64,000 nucleotides of DNA, taken from Nitrospiraceae bacterium. Lineage in GTDB: Bacteria > Nitrospirota > Nitrospiria > Nitrospirales > Nitrospiraceae. The notes beneath the pieces were generated by a model. It saw nothing but the letters and a program-made list of their open reading frames with translations, ran no database searches and was not told the DNA's origin. The position numbers were made by a program, and so were the translations under genes. Of this stretch, positions 9,397 through 16,939 are shown piece by piece. The stretch covers positions 434,001 to 498,000 of the forward strand of contig JAHBWI010000003.1 of NCBI GenBank assembly GCA_019637075.1, given 5' to 3'. Position 1 is the first letter of the stretch; each line of letters opens with the position of its first letter.

Positions 9397-11399
9397 GAAG
9401 AGCAGGAACATTGGTGTTCGGGCGGCGATGGCTGGGGCTGGTTCCCTTGGCGCTGATGCTTGTGACCACTCCGGTGTTCGGCGGAGAACCAGGAAGGGTT
9501 ACCCCCCCGGCGTCTCCGGAAAAAGATGGGAACGAAGTGCTGCAGCGTGTCGTGCAGAACGGCCTTGCGGTGGAGTTGCGTGTGACGCCGTTCGATGAGA
9601 CGGGAGACGGCCACGCTCCTTCTGCCGGTCGGCCAGCGATGGTCACACTCTCCCTCACGGACGCAAAATCCGGTGCGCCGGTTACCGGTGTCCGCCCCAG
9701 GGCCTGGATGACCAGCCGGCCCTCGGAGATGGTTTCCGACGAAGTGCCCTGCGCCGACAAGATCCGGCGGCTTCTCGGCGGTCGCTTGGGAGCCCGCGCC
9801 GACGTCGACATGAACCAATATGTGGTGTTGTCGTTGAATCATGACAAGACCATTTCCGTCATCAATCCGTTGGTGGAGTTCAGCCCCAGCAAGCTGGAAA
9901 GTCTGGTGCCGTTGCCTGGCACCGGGGCCGATTGGGTACTCACTGCCGATGGGACCCTGTTGTATGTGACGATGCCGGATGAGGCGGCAGTGGCAGTGGT
10001 GGACACCAGGAGTAGACGACTTGTCGCAACGGTTTCCACCGGCGCCGGGTCACGTCCTGGACGGATCGTGCTGCAGCCGGATGGGCGGCAGGTGTGGGTG
10101 GGATTGGACGGAACCGGGCAGGTGGCGGCATTGGACGCGGCGACGTCCGGCCTTGCAGCGGTCCTTTCGGTAGGCCAAGGGCTGCATGCGTTGGCGTTCA
10201 CCCCGGACAGCCGGCTCCTGTATGTGACGAACAGCCAGGATAACAGCGTGGCGGTGGTTGATGCTCAGACCAACAGAGTGACGAACTCGATTCCTGTTCC
10301 TGATACTCCGGTGGCATTGACCTACGCGGGCGCCGCCAAACGGATGTATGTCGCGTCGTTGAATGGCTCGGTCGTTACCGTGATCGATCCGGCCCGTCAA
10401 TCCGTCAGCAGAAACGTCGCTGTCCGGCCAGGCGTCGTGGCCGTGGCCGTGGAACCGCAGGGACGCTTCGTCTTTTCTGCCAACCAGATGACTAGCGACG
10501 TTTCGATCATCGACAGCGCCACCGACACGGTCGTGGCCCGTGTGCCGGTGGTAAAGGATCCCGATCAAATCGTGTTCACATCGCACTATGCTTATGTGCG
10601 TGGCATCGAATCGGAGAAGGTCAGTCTCATCGAATTGGGTGCCCTCCGTCAGGGGAACGCCACGCCGGTAGATCTTCAGATCGGACGACAGGCACCGAGT
10701 GTTGCACCTCAGGAGTTGGGTGTCTCGCCCATGATCGCGCCAACTCCGGACGGAAATGCGGTGATGGTGGCCAATGCGCCGGATGCGACACTCTACTATT
10801 ATCAGGAAGGCATGATGGCCCCGATGGGGGCCTTCTCAAACTACCGACGAATGCCGCGAGGAATTGTGATGCTCGATCGCAGCCTCAAGGAGGTCGCCCC
10901 GGGAACCTATCGGGTGCCGGTCACCTTTCCGAAAGGGGGCCGTTTTGACGTGCCGCTGTTGCTGGAGCAGCCGCGTCTCTCCCATTGTTTTCAGGTGACG
11001 GTGCAGGAATCGCCTGGACAGACATTGTCTTCGGCCTCACGCCGCCCGCCGACCGTGCAGGCGTTGCCGGGGGAGGTCCCAGTTACGGCGAAACAGCCGA
11101 CCGCATTGTTGTTCAAACTTCTCGATCCCTCGACGTCGCTGCCCATCATGGGACTCACGGATGTGCAAGTGCTCCTCGTCGAACCTCCGGGTGTCTGGCA
11201 GCAACGGCATTGGGCGAAGGAACTCGAGGGCGGCACCTATTCCGTGACCTCGTCCTTTCCACACGCCGGGGACTTTACGGTGATGGTGCAAGCCCCCTCG
11301 CGACATCTTCGGTTCACCGATGGGACACCTACGGTCGTGGCAGTCGGACCGGCTCAGTCGCGCTCGGAAGTCGGGACGAAGGCTGCGGGAAGGCACTGA
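9393..11399 (+). CDS. Secreted YVTN/YncE-type beta-propeller protein with flanking Ig-like domains
   Basis: The ATG overlaps the oxidase stop (ATGA), so translation is coupled. A signal peptide (LGLVPLALMLVTTPVFGG) is followed by a small beta-sandwich-like domain at about residues 45-110. A seven-bladed-type propeller covers about 130-430, with repeated phrases such as LYVTMPDEAAVAVVDTRS, LYVTNSQDNSVAVVDAQTN and MYVASLNGSVVTVIDPA. A second sandwich domain at about 560-660 (SLPIMGLTDVQVLLVEPPG...GDFTVMV) resembles YtkA/FixH-like domains. No haem motif is present. Such propellers are usually extracytoplasmic binding or scaffolding modules. Given the coupling, it probably works with the multicopper oxidase. 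Domain limits are by eye. Confidence 0.8.
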   Translation: MRRAGTLVFGRRWLGLVPLALMLVTTPVFGGEPGRVTPPASPEKDGNEVLQRVVQNGLAVELRVTPFDETGDGHAPSAGRPAMVTLSLTDAKSGAPVTGVRPRAWMTSRPSEMVSDEVPCADKIRRLLGGRLGARADVDMNQYVVLSLNHDKTISVINPLVEFSPSKLESLVPLPGTGADWVLTADGTLLYVTMPDEAAVAVVDTRSRRLVATVSTGAGSRPGRIVLQPDGRQVWVGLDGTGQVAALDAATSGLAAVLSVGQGLHALAFTPDSRLLYVTNSQDNSVAVVDAQTNRVTNSIPVPDTPVALTYAGAAKRMYVASLNGSVVTVIDPARQSVSRNVAVRPGVVAVAVEPQGRFVFSANQMTSDVSIIDSATDTVVARVPVVKDPDQIVFTSHYAYVRGIESEKVSLIELGALRQGNATPVDLQIGRQAPSVAPQELGVSPMIAPTPDGNAVMVANAPDATLYYYQEGMMAPMGAFSNYRRMPRGIVMLDRSLKEVAPGTYRVPVTFPKGGRFDVPLLLEQPRLSHCFQVTVQESPGQTLSSASRRPPTVQALPGEVPVTAKQPTALLFKLLDPSTSLPIMGLTDVQVLLVEPPGVWQQRHWAKELEGGTYSVTSSFPHAGDFTVMVQAPSRHLRFTDGTPTVVAVGPAQSRSEVGTKAAGRH

Positions 11400-11411
11400 G
11401 GAAGGGTGGAA

Positions 11412-11993
11412 ATGAGAGGGATAGCAGGTCTGATCACGGCGGCGTTTTCGTTGGCCATGCTCGCGCCGTCGATTGCGCTCGCAGATTCGGCGGCGCCGGT
11501 GATCCCGGATGTGGAGGTGTTGGACGAGACCGGAACTTCGCATCGGTTCTACAGCGATTTGATCAAGGGCAAGACCGTCGCAATCAATTTTGTCTACACT
11601 GCGTGCGCGTCCAGTTGCCCTGCCTCCGCCGCATTGTTCAACGGAGTGCAACACCGATTGCGTACACAACCCGAGCGGGCCGTGAGTCTTCTGTCGGTCA
11701 GCATTGATCCGACTACCGATCGTCCGGCTCAACTCCAGGCCTATGCCGAAAAGTTCGGTCGCGGAGCGGGATGGACGTTCGTCACCGGATCCAAGCGCGA
11801 GATCGATCGGTTGCTGGCGGCATTTGGTCTCACTGCATCCGACAAGGTCGATCACCCTGCGTTGATCGTGGTCGGCAATGACGCCTCGGGTGTGTGGACG
11901 CGCTTATATGGACAGGCATCTGTGCCGATGGTGATGGAAGCCTTGGCTGCGGCTTCCGCGGTGCCGGCATCCGCAGCGTCACCGCTTCCCTAG
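11412..11993 (+). CDS. SCO1/SenC-family copper chaperone or thiol-disulphide protein
   Basis: From ATG 11412 the product has 193 residues with a signal peptide (LITAAFSLAMLAPSIALA). The thioredoxin-like fold shows the SCO copper site: Cys65-x3-Cys69-Pro (CASSCP) and a distal His148 (VDHPALIVV), the three ligands that bind Cu in Sco1. SCO proteins deliver copper to the CuA site of cytochrome oxidase or to other periplasmic copper enzymes. No oxidase subunit is encoded nearby, whereas the giant multicopper oxidase lies two genes upstream on the same strand, so that is the likely client. The gene follows the propeller gene by 12 bases. Confidence 0.85.
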   Translation: MRGIAGLITAAFSLAMLAPSIALADSAAPVIPDVEVLDETGTSHRFYSDLIKGKTVAINFVYTACASSCPASAALFNGVQHRLRTQPERAVSLLSVSIDPTTDRPAQLQAYAEKFGRGAGWTFVTGSKREIDRLLAAFGLTASDKVDHPALIVVGNDASGVWTRLYGQASVPMVMEALAAASAVPASAASPLP

Positions 11994-12003
11994 TCCTTCG
12001 CGC

Positions 12004-13617
12004 ATGATCCGTATCATGGCATCTTCCGTACACCTCCTGTCTCGGCTGGCACTTCTCATACTTATGGTGCTGACGGTTTCTGCGTCGGCCCTTGCCTGGA
12101 CGGATCCGCTGACGCCGGGCGCGCGCGCGGGGCGGATGATCTACCAGCGTGGCGCAGGGGAGGAAATGGACCCCATCGAGGCGCAAAGTCAGGAATCGGA
12201 TGTCTGGCTTCCGGCAACGCTCTTTCGCTGTGCCCAATGTCATGGGGCGAGGGGGGAAGGAAGTCAAGAAGGGGGCCTGAGGGTTCCACCATTAACCCCG
12301 GCTGTCCTGCGCTCGTCGGACTCAGGTCCCGGTCGCAGGCGCAGACCCTATACGGACGAAACGTTGTTGCGTGCCATCACAGAAGGACGTGACGCGTCGG
12401 GCAACCGGTTGCAGCCTGCCATGCCGCGCTACCGCATGACGACGGCTCAATCCACAGCCTTGCTCGCCTACATGCGAGAGCTTGGGGGGGACGCCGACGT
12501 CGACCCCGGCATTGCCTCGGATTCAATCACGGTCGGAGCCGCCCTGCCGCGTTCAGGCCCGCTGGCTCAGATCGGCCGAGATGTCAGCGCAACCCTGGCC
12601 GGTTTGTTTGCCTCGATGAATGACCGGGGCGGTATCTATGGGCGTCGGGTGATCTTCGTCACCGAAGATTCGCAGGGCGAGCCCAACGGGACTGTCGAGG
12701 CGACCCGTCTGCTCGTCGAGAGAGATAAGGTGTTCGCACTCGTGGGGAATTTCAGCCCGTCCGGAGATGAAAGGACGGGCGCATTTCTGCAACAACAACA
12801 GGTCCCTTTGATCGGACCCCTGGCACTCTCACCAAAAATCTCCGATCCACCCAATCCCTATGTGTTCTATTCACTGCCGGGATTTGCTCTCCAATTTCGC
12901 GTTCTGATTGACCTGCTTGCGGGTCGCGCGTCGGAACTCGTCGGGAGCGCACAGCCGCGCGTCGCGGTCATTCATGCGCAGGCCTCAGTCAATGACGAGA
13001 CGCACCAGAGCGCTCTAGCGCAAGCAGCCCGTCATGGTTTGACGGTCGTGCTGAATGAGGGCTATCCAATCGGCAGACTGGCGGTTCAGCCGCTCGTTAC
13101 CCAGATCAAGGTACAGCGGGTCGACGCGATTCTATGGATAGGCGAAGGCGAAGATCTGCTTGTGCTGGCTCGGGCATTGGCCAGGGAGCGGATATTTCCC
13201 ATCCTGTTCGGCGCGGTCGGCATGGTGGGAGGCCGCGTGGCGCAGCTGCCGCCGGAGTTCCGGTCAAAGGTCTACCTGGCAACCGGCTTACCCCCTCCGA
13301 CAGCTAAAGACATTGCGAGACTGGCAGCCCTGACAGGGCAGGACACTCTTGCCAGCGTGGGATATGCCCGGATGGCCCAAATTGCCGGGGTCGCATTTCT
13401 GGAAGCTCTCAAGCGGGCAGGGCGTGACCTGAGCCGGCTGGCCCTGATCGGTTCGCTTGAGACCTTCGCCAACCAGGACGAGGGGGCGGGGATTCCTCTG
13501 TCATTCGGACCGGGGCGTCGATTGGGGCATGATCGGGTATTGGTACTGGGTTTTTCAGATGATCCTCCCATGGCCGTTCCTTATAGTGACTGGACTGCTC
13601 CGAAATCGCGGCCGTAG
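12004..13617 (+). CDS. Fusion of a c-type cytochrome domain and an amino-acid-type periplasmic binding protein
   Basis: The 537-residue product has a signal peptide (RLALLILMVLTVSASALA). A mono-haem cytochrome c domain covers about residues 40-165, with Cys76-x-x-Cys79-His80 (CAQCHG) and a candidate sixth ligand at Met140 or Met145 (PAMPRYRM). From about residue 175 the sequence becomes a class I periplasmic binding fold of the LivK/Peripla_BP_6 type (ITVGAALPRSGPLAQIG, NDRGGIYGRRVIFVTED, FALVGNFSPSG). No ABC permease or ATPase is near, so the binding domain is more likely a redox partner or sensor than a transport component. It follows the SCO gene by 10 bases and ends the oxidase cluster. 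The haem domain is certain; ligand and partner are not. Confidence 0.85.
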   Translation: MIRIMASSVHLLSRLALLILMVLTVSASALAWTDPLTPGARAGRMIYQRGAGEEMDPIEAQSQESDVWLPATLFRCAQCHGARGEGSQEGGLRVPPLTPAVLRSSDSGPGRRRRPYTDETLLRAITEGRDASGNRLQPAMPRYRMTTAQSTALLAYMRELGGDADVDPGIASDSITVGAALPRSGPLAQIGRDVSATLAGLFASMNDRGGIYGRRVIFVTEDSQGEPNGTVEATRLLVERDKVFALVGNFSPSGDERTGAFLQQQQVPLIGPLALSPKISDPPNPYVFYSLPGFALQFRVLIDLLAGRASELVGSAQPRVAVIHAQASVNDETHQSALAQAARHGLTVVLNEGYPIGRLAVQPLVTQIKVQRVDAILWIGEGEDLLVLARALARERIFPILFGAVGMVGGRVAQLPPEFRSKVYLATGLPPPTAKDIARLAALTGQDTLASVGYARMAQIAGVAFLEALKRAGRDLSRLALIGSLETFANQDEGAGIPLSFGPGRRLGHDRVLVLGFSDDPPMAVPYSDWTAPKSRP

Positions 13618-13692
13618 AACTGCGGTAGCCGGTTGGCACCGCTGGCCTCTGGAGGAAGATCCGAATGACCCTACTGAAAGCGGCCTAGGTCG

Positions 13693-13722
13693 TTGACAGC
13701 CTTTAAAATCTTGTGCTACCTT
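13693..13722 (+). promoter_or_regulatory. Probable sigma-70 promoter of the rpsF operon
   Basis: TTGACA at 13693-13698 is a perfect -35 box. An 18-base spacer leads to TACCTT at 13717-13722, and TGc directly before it makes an extended -10. The start site would be near 13729, giving a leader of about 75 bases to rpsF. The same arrangement occurs before the oxidoreductase operon and folD. Confidence 0.65.
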
Positions 13723-13733
13723 CGCCCGTTCGT

Positions 13734-13781
13734 GCCGGCTAGACCGGCTTTCCTACACCTCGCTCCCGTCAAAAGAACGGG
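13734..13781 (+). promoter_or_regulatory. rpsF leader with two small hairpins (candidate S6:S18 autoregulatory site)
   Basis: Between the promoter and the rpsF ribosome site are GCCGG-CTAGA-CCGGC (13734-13748) and CCCGT...ACGGG (13765-13781). Leaders of rpsF operons in many bacteria bind the S6:S18 complex through a CCG-containing bulged hairpin. A CCGGC side is present here, but I cannot show the full consensus fold, so this is a candidate only. Confidence 0.3.
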
Positions 13782-13805
13782 GGCCTATGTCCAGGAGGAG
13801 TCTGC

Positions 13806-14156
13806 ATGGAGCTCTACGAGTCTCTGTTCATTATTCGTCCGTCGTTGAGCGATGAAGAAACGGCGGCCCTTGTCGAAAAGATGAAGGGCATTGCCGAAAA
13901 GAACGGCGCAGCCATCGCCAAGGCGGAAAATTGGGGTCGTAAGAAGCTCGCGTACGAGATCAAGCGCGAACGGAAGGGCACCTACGTCTATTTGTATTTC
14001 AAGGGACCTGGGACGGTGATCGGCGAGCTTGAGCGCGCCTATCGTCTCGAGGATTCGATCATCAAGTTTTTGAGCGTGCGGCTGGAACAGGAACCGGCTC
14101 CGCCGCGAGGTGCCGTGACGCCGCAGCCGCAGGGAGCCACCGTTGGCGGGGTTTAA
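13806..14156 (+). CDS. rpsF: 30S ribosomal protein S6
   Basis: The 116-residue product begins MELYESLFIIRPSLSDEE and contains NWGRKKLAYEIKRERKGTYVYLYF, the hallmark S6 segments. AGGAGGAG stands eight bases before the ATG. S6 binds 16S rRNA in the platform together with S18, which is encoded two genes downstream. The C-terminal tail (about 15 residues after EQEPAPPRG) is Pro/Gly-rich and not conserved. The end of the gene overlaps the TTG start of ssb by 14 bases. Confidence 0.97.
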   Translation: MELYESLFIIRPSLSDEETAALVEKMKGIAEKNGAAIAKAENWGRKKLAYEIKRERKGTYVYLYFKGPGTVIGELERAYRLEDSIIKFLSVRLEQEPAPPRGAVTPQPQGATVGGV

Positions 14157-14535
14157 TAAAGTCATTCTCATCGGGAACCTGACCAAGAATCCCGAGCTGC
14201 GGTATACGCCGAGTGGAACGCCTGTGGCCAGTTTCGGCCTCGCGACCAGCCGGCGATTCAAGCAGGGAGATGAACTCAAGGAAGAGGTCTGCTTCATCGA
14301 CATCGTGGTATTTGGGAAGCAGGCCGAGCACTGCGGTCAGTATCTCAGCAAGGGCAACGGCGTGATCGTCGATGGACGGTTGCAGCAGCGACGCTGGGAA
14401 ACCGAAGACGGTCAAAAACGAAGCAAACACGAAGTCGTGGCGCAATCAGTCACCTTTCTGCCCAAGCGCGGTGAAGCTAGCGGGGAGAGCGGTGGCGGCC
14501 ACGAGGAACCTTCGTACGACGAAGAGCAGTTCTAG
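14143..14535 (+). CDS. ssb: Single-stranded DNA-binding protein
   Basis: The 130-residue protein reads MAGFNKVILIGNLTKNPELRYTP and continues with VASFGLATSRRF and ECFIDIVVFGKQAE-type strands of the SSB OB-fold. It ends in an acidic tail, SYDEEQF, close to the DDDIPF-type tip used to bind partner proteins. The start is an unusual TTG inside the 3' end of rpsF, supported by AGGGAG nine bases upstream and by the conserved MAGFNKVILIGN start. It protects single-stranded DNA in replication and repair. Placement between rpsF and rpsR is the common bacterial order. Confidence 0.95.
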   Translation: MAGFNKVILIGNLTKNPELRYTPSGTPVASFGLATSRRFKQGDELKEEVCFIDIVVFGKQAEHCGQYLSKGNGVIVDGRLQQRRWETEDGQKRSKHEVVAQSVTFLPKRGEASGESGGGHEEPSYDEEQF

Positions 14536-14580
14536 CAGGCGGTCGGGGCGCGTGGCGTCCCGCCGGCGATGGAGGTTGGT

Positions 14581-14826
14581 ATGGAGCGTGGAGAACGTAG
14601 TGGCGGCGGGCGGTTCTTTCAGCGTCGCAAGCCGTGCCGGTTTTGTGTGGATAAGGCGCCGATCGATTTCAAGGATGTCGGGCTGCTGCGCAATTTCCTG
14701 ACGGAGCGCGGCCGCATTGTTCCGCGGCGGATTTCGGGCAACTGCCTCCACCATCAGCGCGAGTTGACCGTGGCGGTGAAGCGGGCTCGGCATATCGCGC
14801 TCGTGAGCTTTGCCGAAGAGAGATAA
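14581..14826 (+). CDS. rpsR: 30S ribosomal protein S18
   Basis: The product (81 residues) carries the S18 core: [44 protein letters not shown]. It starts at ATG 14581, where GGAGGT lies five bases upstream; an in-frame ATG at 14569 lacks this. It has the Cys-containing N-terminal form (CRFC, and a third Cys in GNCLHH), which suggests the zinc-binding variant. S18 pairs with S6 on the 30S platform. The rplI gene that often follows rpsR is absent here. Confidence 0.95.
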   Translation: MERGERSGGGRFFQRRKPCRFCVDKAPIDFKDVGLLRNFLTERGRIVPRRISGNCLHHQRELTVAVKRARHIALVSFAEER

Positions 14827-14918
14827 GCGCCGGGAGTTGTTTGGTGAGAGTTGGATCGGATGGACCGAGTCGGGAAGTTTCTCGCGCGGCGGGATATTGC
14901 TCATACTCGGTGGTTTCA

Positions 14919-15527
14919 ATGATGGATGCCCTCAACCCTGCGGTCGTCGATATTACGTCGGAGAGCTTGGCGGTAGACTGTGTCGCTGCCGCGCCGCAAT
15001 TGGGGTTGGTGGAACCGGATGAGAAATTCCAAGGCCCGCTGACGATCCACTTGGAGTTGATCAAGGTAGAAGGTCCGATCGTGGTGACCGGCTCACTGGA
15101 CGGAACGGCCATCCGCCAATGCGTTCGGTGTCTGACCGAGTATCCCGATCCGTTGTCCGTCTCGGTGTATGCCGAATTCATGCGTCAGAGTGGGACGGCG
15201 CCCAAGCCCCCAGCGGTTGAATCCCGTCGGAAAGCAAGCCGACGTCGGGAAGAAACAGTTGAGGCGGCCGAGGAAGCGGACAAGGAAGAGGATGAGGTGT
15301 ACCTCTATCAGGGTGATCATCTCGATCTCGTCCCCATGCTTCGCGAACAGGTCATTCTTGCAGCGCCCATGCAGCCGATCTGTCGAGAGGATTGTCAGGG
15401 ACTGTGTCCCCAGTGCGGGCAGAATTTGAACGAGCGGCGTTGCGCCTGCCCTCCGGACGAAGGGCCCAATCCGTTTCGGGTACTGCGCGAGCGGTATTCG
15501 AAGCCGTCGAAGGGCGGTAACGCGTAG
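14919..15527 (+). CDS. YceD/DUF177 family protein linked to 23S rRNA and L32
   Basis: The protein has the DUF177 core: a beta-rich N-terminus, the central pair [14 protein letters not shown], an acidic linker, and a C-terminal [21 protein letters not shown] cluster. The family is required for normal 23S rRNA accumulation and is almost always encoded directly before rpmF, as here. The start is uncertain. ATG 14919 (or 14922) gives about 202 residues but has no good ribosome site; TTG/GTG at 14841-14844 has GGGAG upstream and would add 26 residues of non-conserved sequence. The Lys/Glu-rich segment ([20 protein letters not shown]) is longer than usual. Confidence 0.88.
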   Translation: MMDALNPAVVDITSESLAVDCVAAAPQLGLVEPDEKFQGPLTIHLELIKVEGPIVVTGSLDGTAIRQCVRCLTEYPDPLSVSVYAEFMRQSGTAPKPPAVESRRKASRRREETVEAAEEADKEEDEVYLYQGDHLDLVPMLREQVILAAPMQPICREDCQGLCPQCGQNLNERRCACPPDEGPNPFRVLRERYSKPSKGGNA

Positions 15528-15570
15528 TCAGTATCAACCGGGTGATGTGCCCGTAGTCGAAGGAGTCGCC

Positions 15571-15756
15571 ATGCCAAATCCGAAACATAAACATTCACGT
15601 GCCCGACGCGACAAGCGACGGACGGCCAAGACCCGGTTGGTTCCTCCAGGGTTTTCGCTCTGCCCGCAATGTCACGAGCTCAAGCTTCCCCACTATACCT
15701 GCTTGAATTGCGGGACCTATAAGGGGAAGGAAGTCATCGCGGTCGAGGAATCCTAA
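15571..15756 (+). CDS. rpmF: 50S ribosomal protein L32
   Basis: The 61-residue protein starts [17 protein letters not shown], as L32 does, and carries a zinc ribbon: CPQC near residue 32 and CLNCG near residue 45. AAGGAG precedes the ATG at 15571; an in-frame upstream codon would add an atypical extension. L32 is a small 50S protein near the peptidyl transferase region. The four Cys make this the zinc-dependent form. Confidence 0.96.
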   Translation: MPNPKHKHSRARRDKRRTAKTRLVPPGFSLCPQCHELKLPHYTCLNCGTYKGKEVIAVEES

Positions 15757-15786
15757 GCGGGTTTTCCTTTCCCTGCGTGATTCGGG

Positions 15787-15809
15787 TACAATCACCGACC
15801 GTGATCACG
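15787..15809 (+). promoter_or_regulatory. Candidate promoter -10 box and palindromic operator before plsX
   Basis: TACAAT at 15787-15792 is a strong -10 hexamer, but no good -35 accompanies it. Seven bases downstream, at the expected start site, is the perfect palindrome CGTGATCACG (15800-15809). A palindrome on the start point upstream of the plsX-fab genes would suit a repressor of lipid synthesis. The regulator is unknown. Confidence 0.35.
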
Positions 15810-15907
15810 ATCCTAGGCCGTGCCGAGCGGGACACCATTCTGGGGCCCGCCGGCGCGCCCTCTCCATTCTTTTCATTGCCACTCCATCCGTGGGCTGCTG
15901 ATTGCCT

Positions 15908-16939
15908 ATGAAGATTGCTGTCGATGCCATGGGCGGAGACCATGGTCCGGCTCCCGTCATTGAAGGCGCGATGCAAGCCGCCCAAGAGTTGGACGTCGGC
16001 ATCATTCTGGTCGGTAAAGAGAACGAACTCACGGCGGAGTGCAGCAAGCTCAACTGCCGCGATCCACGTATCACCATACGGCACGCGCCACAGGTCGTGG
16101 AGATGCACGAATCTCCGGCGGCGGTCGCGCGTAAGAAGCGCGATTCTTCCATCTGGATCGCGACCGAGCTGGTGAAGACCGGCGAGGCGGATGCGGTGGT
16201 GAGTCCCGGTAATACCGGTGCCAGCATGGTCGCGGCATTTTTCGTGTTGGGCTTAATCAAGGGCGTGGAACGGCCGGCGATTGCGACGATGCTCCCGACC
16301 TTGACCGGCAGCGCGGTGATGTTGGACGTCGGTGCCAACGTCGACTGTAGCGCCCAGCATTTGGAACAGTTCGCCTTGATGGGGAATGAGTTCGCCAAGC
16401 ACTTGTACCGTAAGCCGAATCCTCGGGTGGGCTTGCTGAGCATCGGCGAAGAAGACACAAAAGGCAATGAGGTCACGAAGGAAGCTTTCAAACTGTTGAA
16501 AGCCAGCCCATTGAACTTCATCGGCAACGTGGAGGGGCGGGAAGTGTACAGCGGCAGCGCCGATGTGGTGGTGTGCGATGGGTTCATCGGCAACGTGGCG
16601 CTCAAGATTTCGGAGGGCGTGGCGGAGGTTATTAAAAAGCTCCTGCTCAAGGAAATTTCCGGCTCGTGGTTGGGTCGCTTGGCCTATCCCTTGATCGCTT
16701 CCCCATTGCTGAATTTGAAGCGAAAGATTGATTACGCGGAATTCGGCGGCGCCCCCTTGCTCGGTGTCAACGGCACGACCATGATTTGCCATGGACGCTC
16801 ATCGGCCAAGGCGATCAAGAATGCCATCCGCCGCGCCAAAGGGTTGGCCGAAACGCGGCTCGATGAATTGATTCACCGCGATATCGAGGAGACGTTGGCC
16901 CGTCACCAGGACGAACGCGGGGAAGGGAAGCAGGCATGA
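15908..16939 (+). CDS. plsX: Phosphate acyltransferase PlsX
   Basis: The 343-residue protein starts MKIAVDAMGGDHGPAPVIEGA, the PlsX signature, and contains SPGNTGASMVAAFFVLG and GFIGNVALKISEGVAEV. PlsX converts acyl-ACP and phosphate to acyl phosphate, the donor for PlsY in phosphatidic acid synthesis, at the inner face of the membrane. ATG 15908 is preferred to TTG 15902; no clear ribosome site is visible. The stop overlaps the fabH start by four bases. Its place ahead of fabH-fabD-fabG-acpP-fabF is the standard lipid-synthesis cluster. Confidence 0.96.
   Translation: MKIAVDAMGGDHGPAPVIEGAMQAAQELDVGIILVGKENELTAECSKLNCRDPRITIRHAPQVVEMHESPAAVARKKRDSSIWIATELVKTGEADAVVSPGNTGASMVAAFFVLGLIKGVERPAIATMLPTLTGSAVMLDVGANVDCSAQHLEQFALMGNEFAKHLYRKPNPRVGLLSIGEEDTKGNEVTKEAFKLLKASPLNFIGNVEGREVYSGSADVVVCDGFIGNVALKISEGVAEVIKKLLLKEISGSWLGRLAYPLIASPLLNLKRKIDYAEFGGAPLLGVNGTTMICHGRSSAKAIKNAIRRAKGLAETRLDELIHRDIEETLARHQDERGEGKQA

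Noticed and set aside
14827-14918. Missing rplI after rpsR as a sign of deletion
   Set aside because: Only 92 bases lie between rpsR and the YceD gene with no rplI remnant; rplI is often located elsewhere, so this is not evidence of a broken operon.
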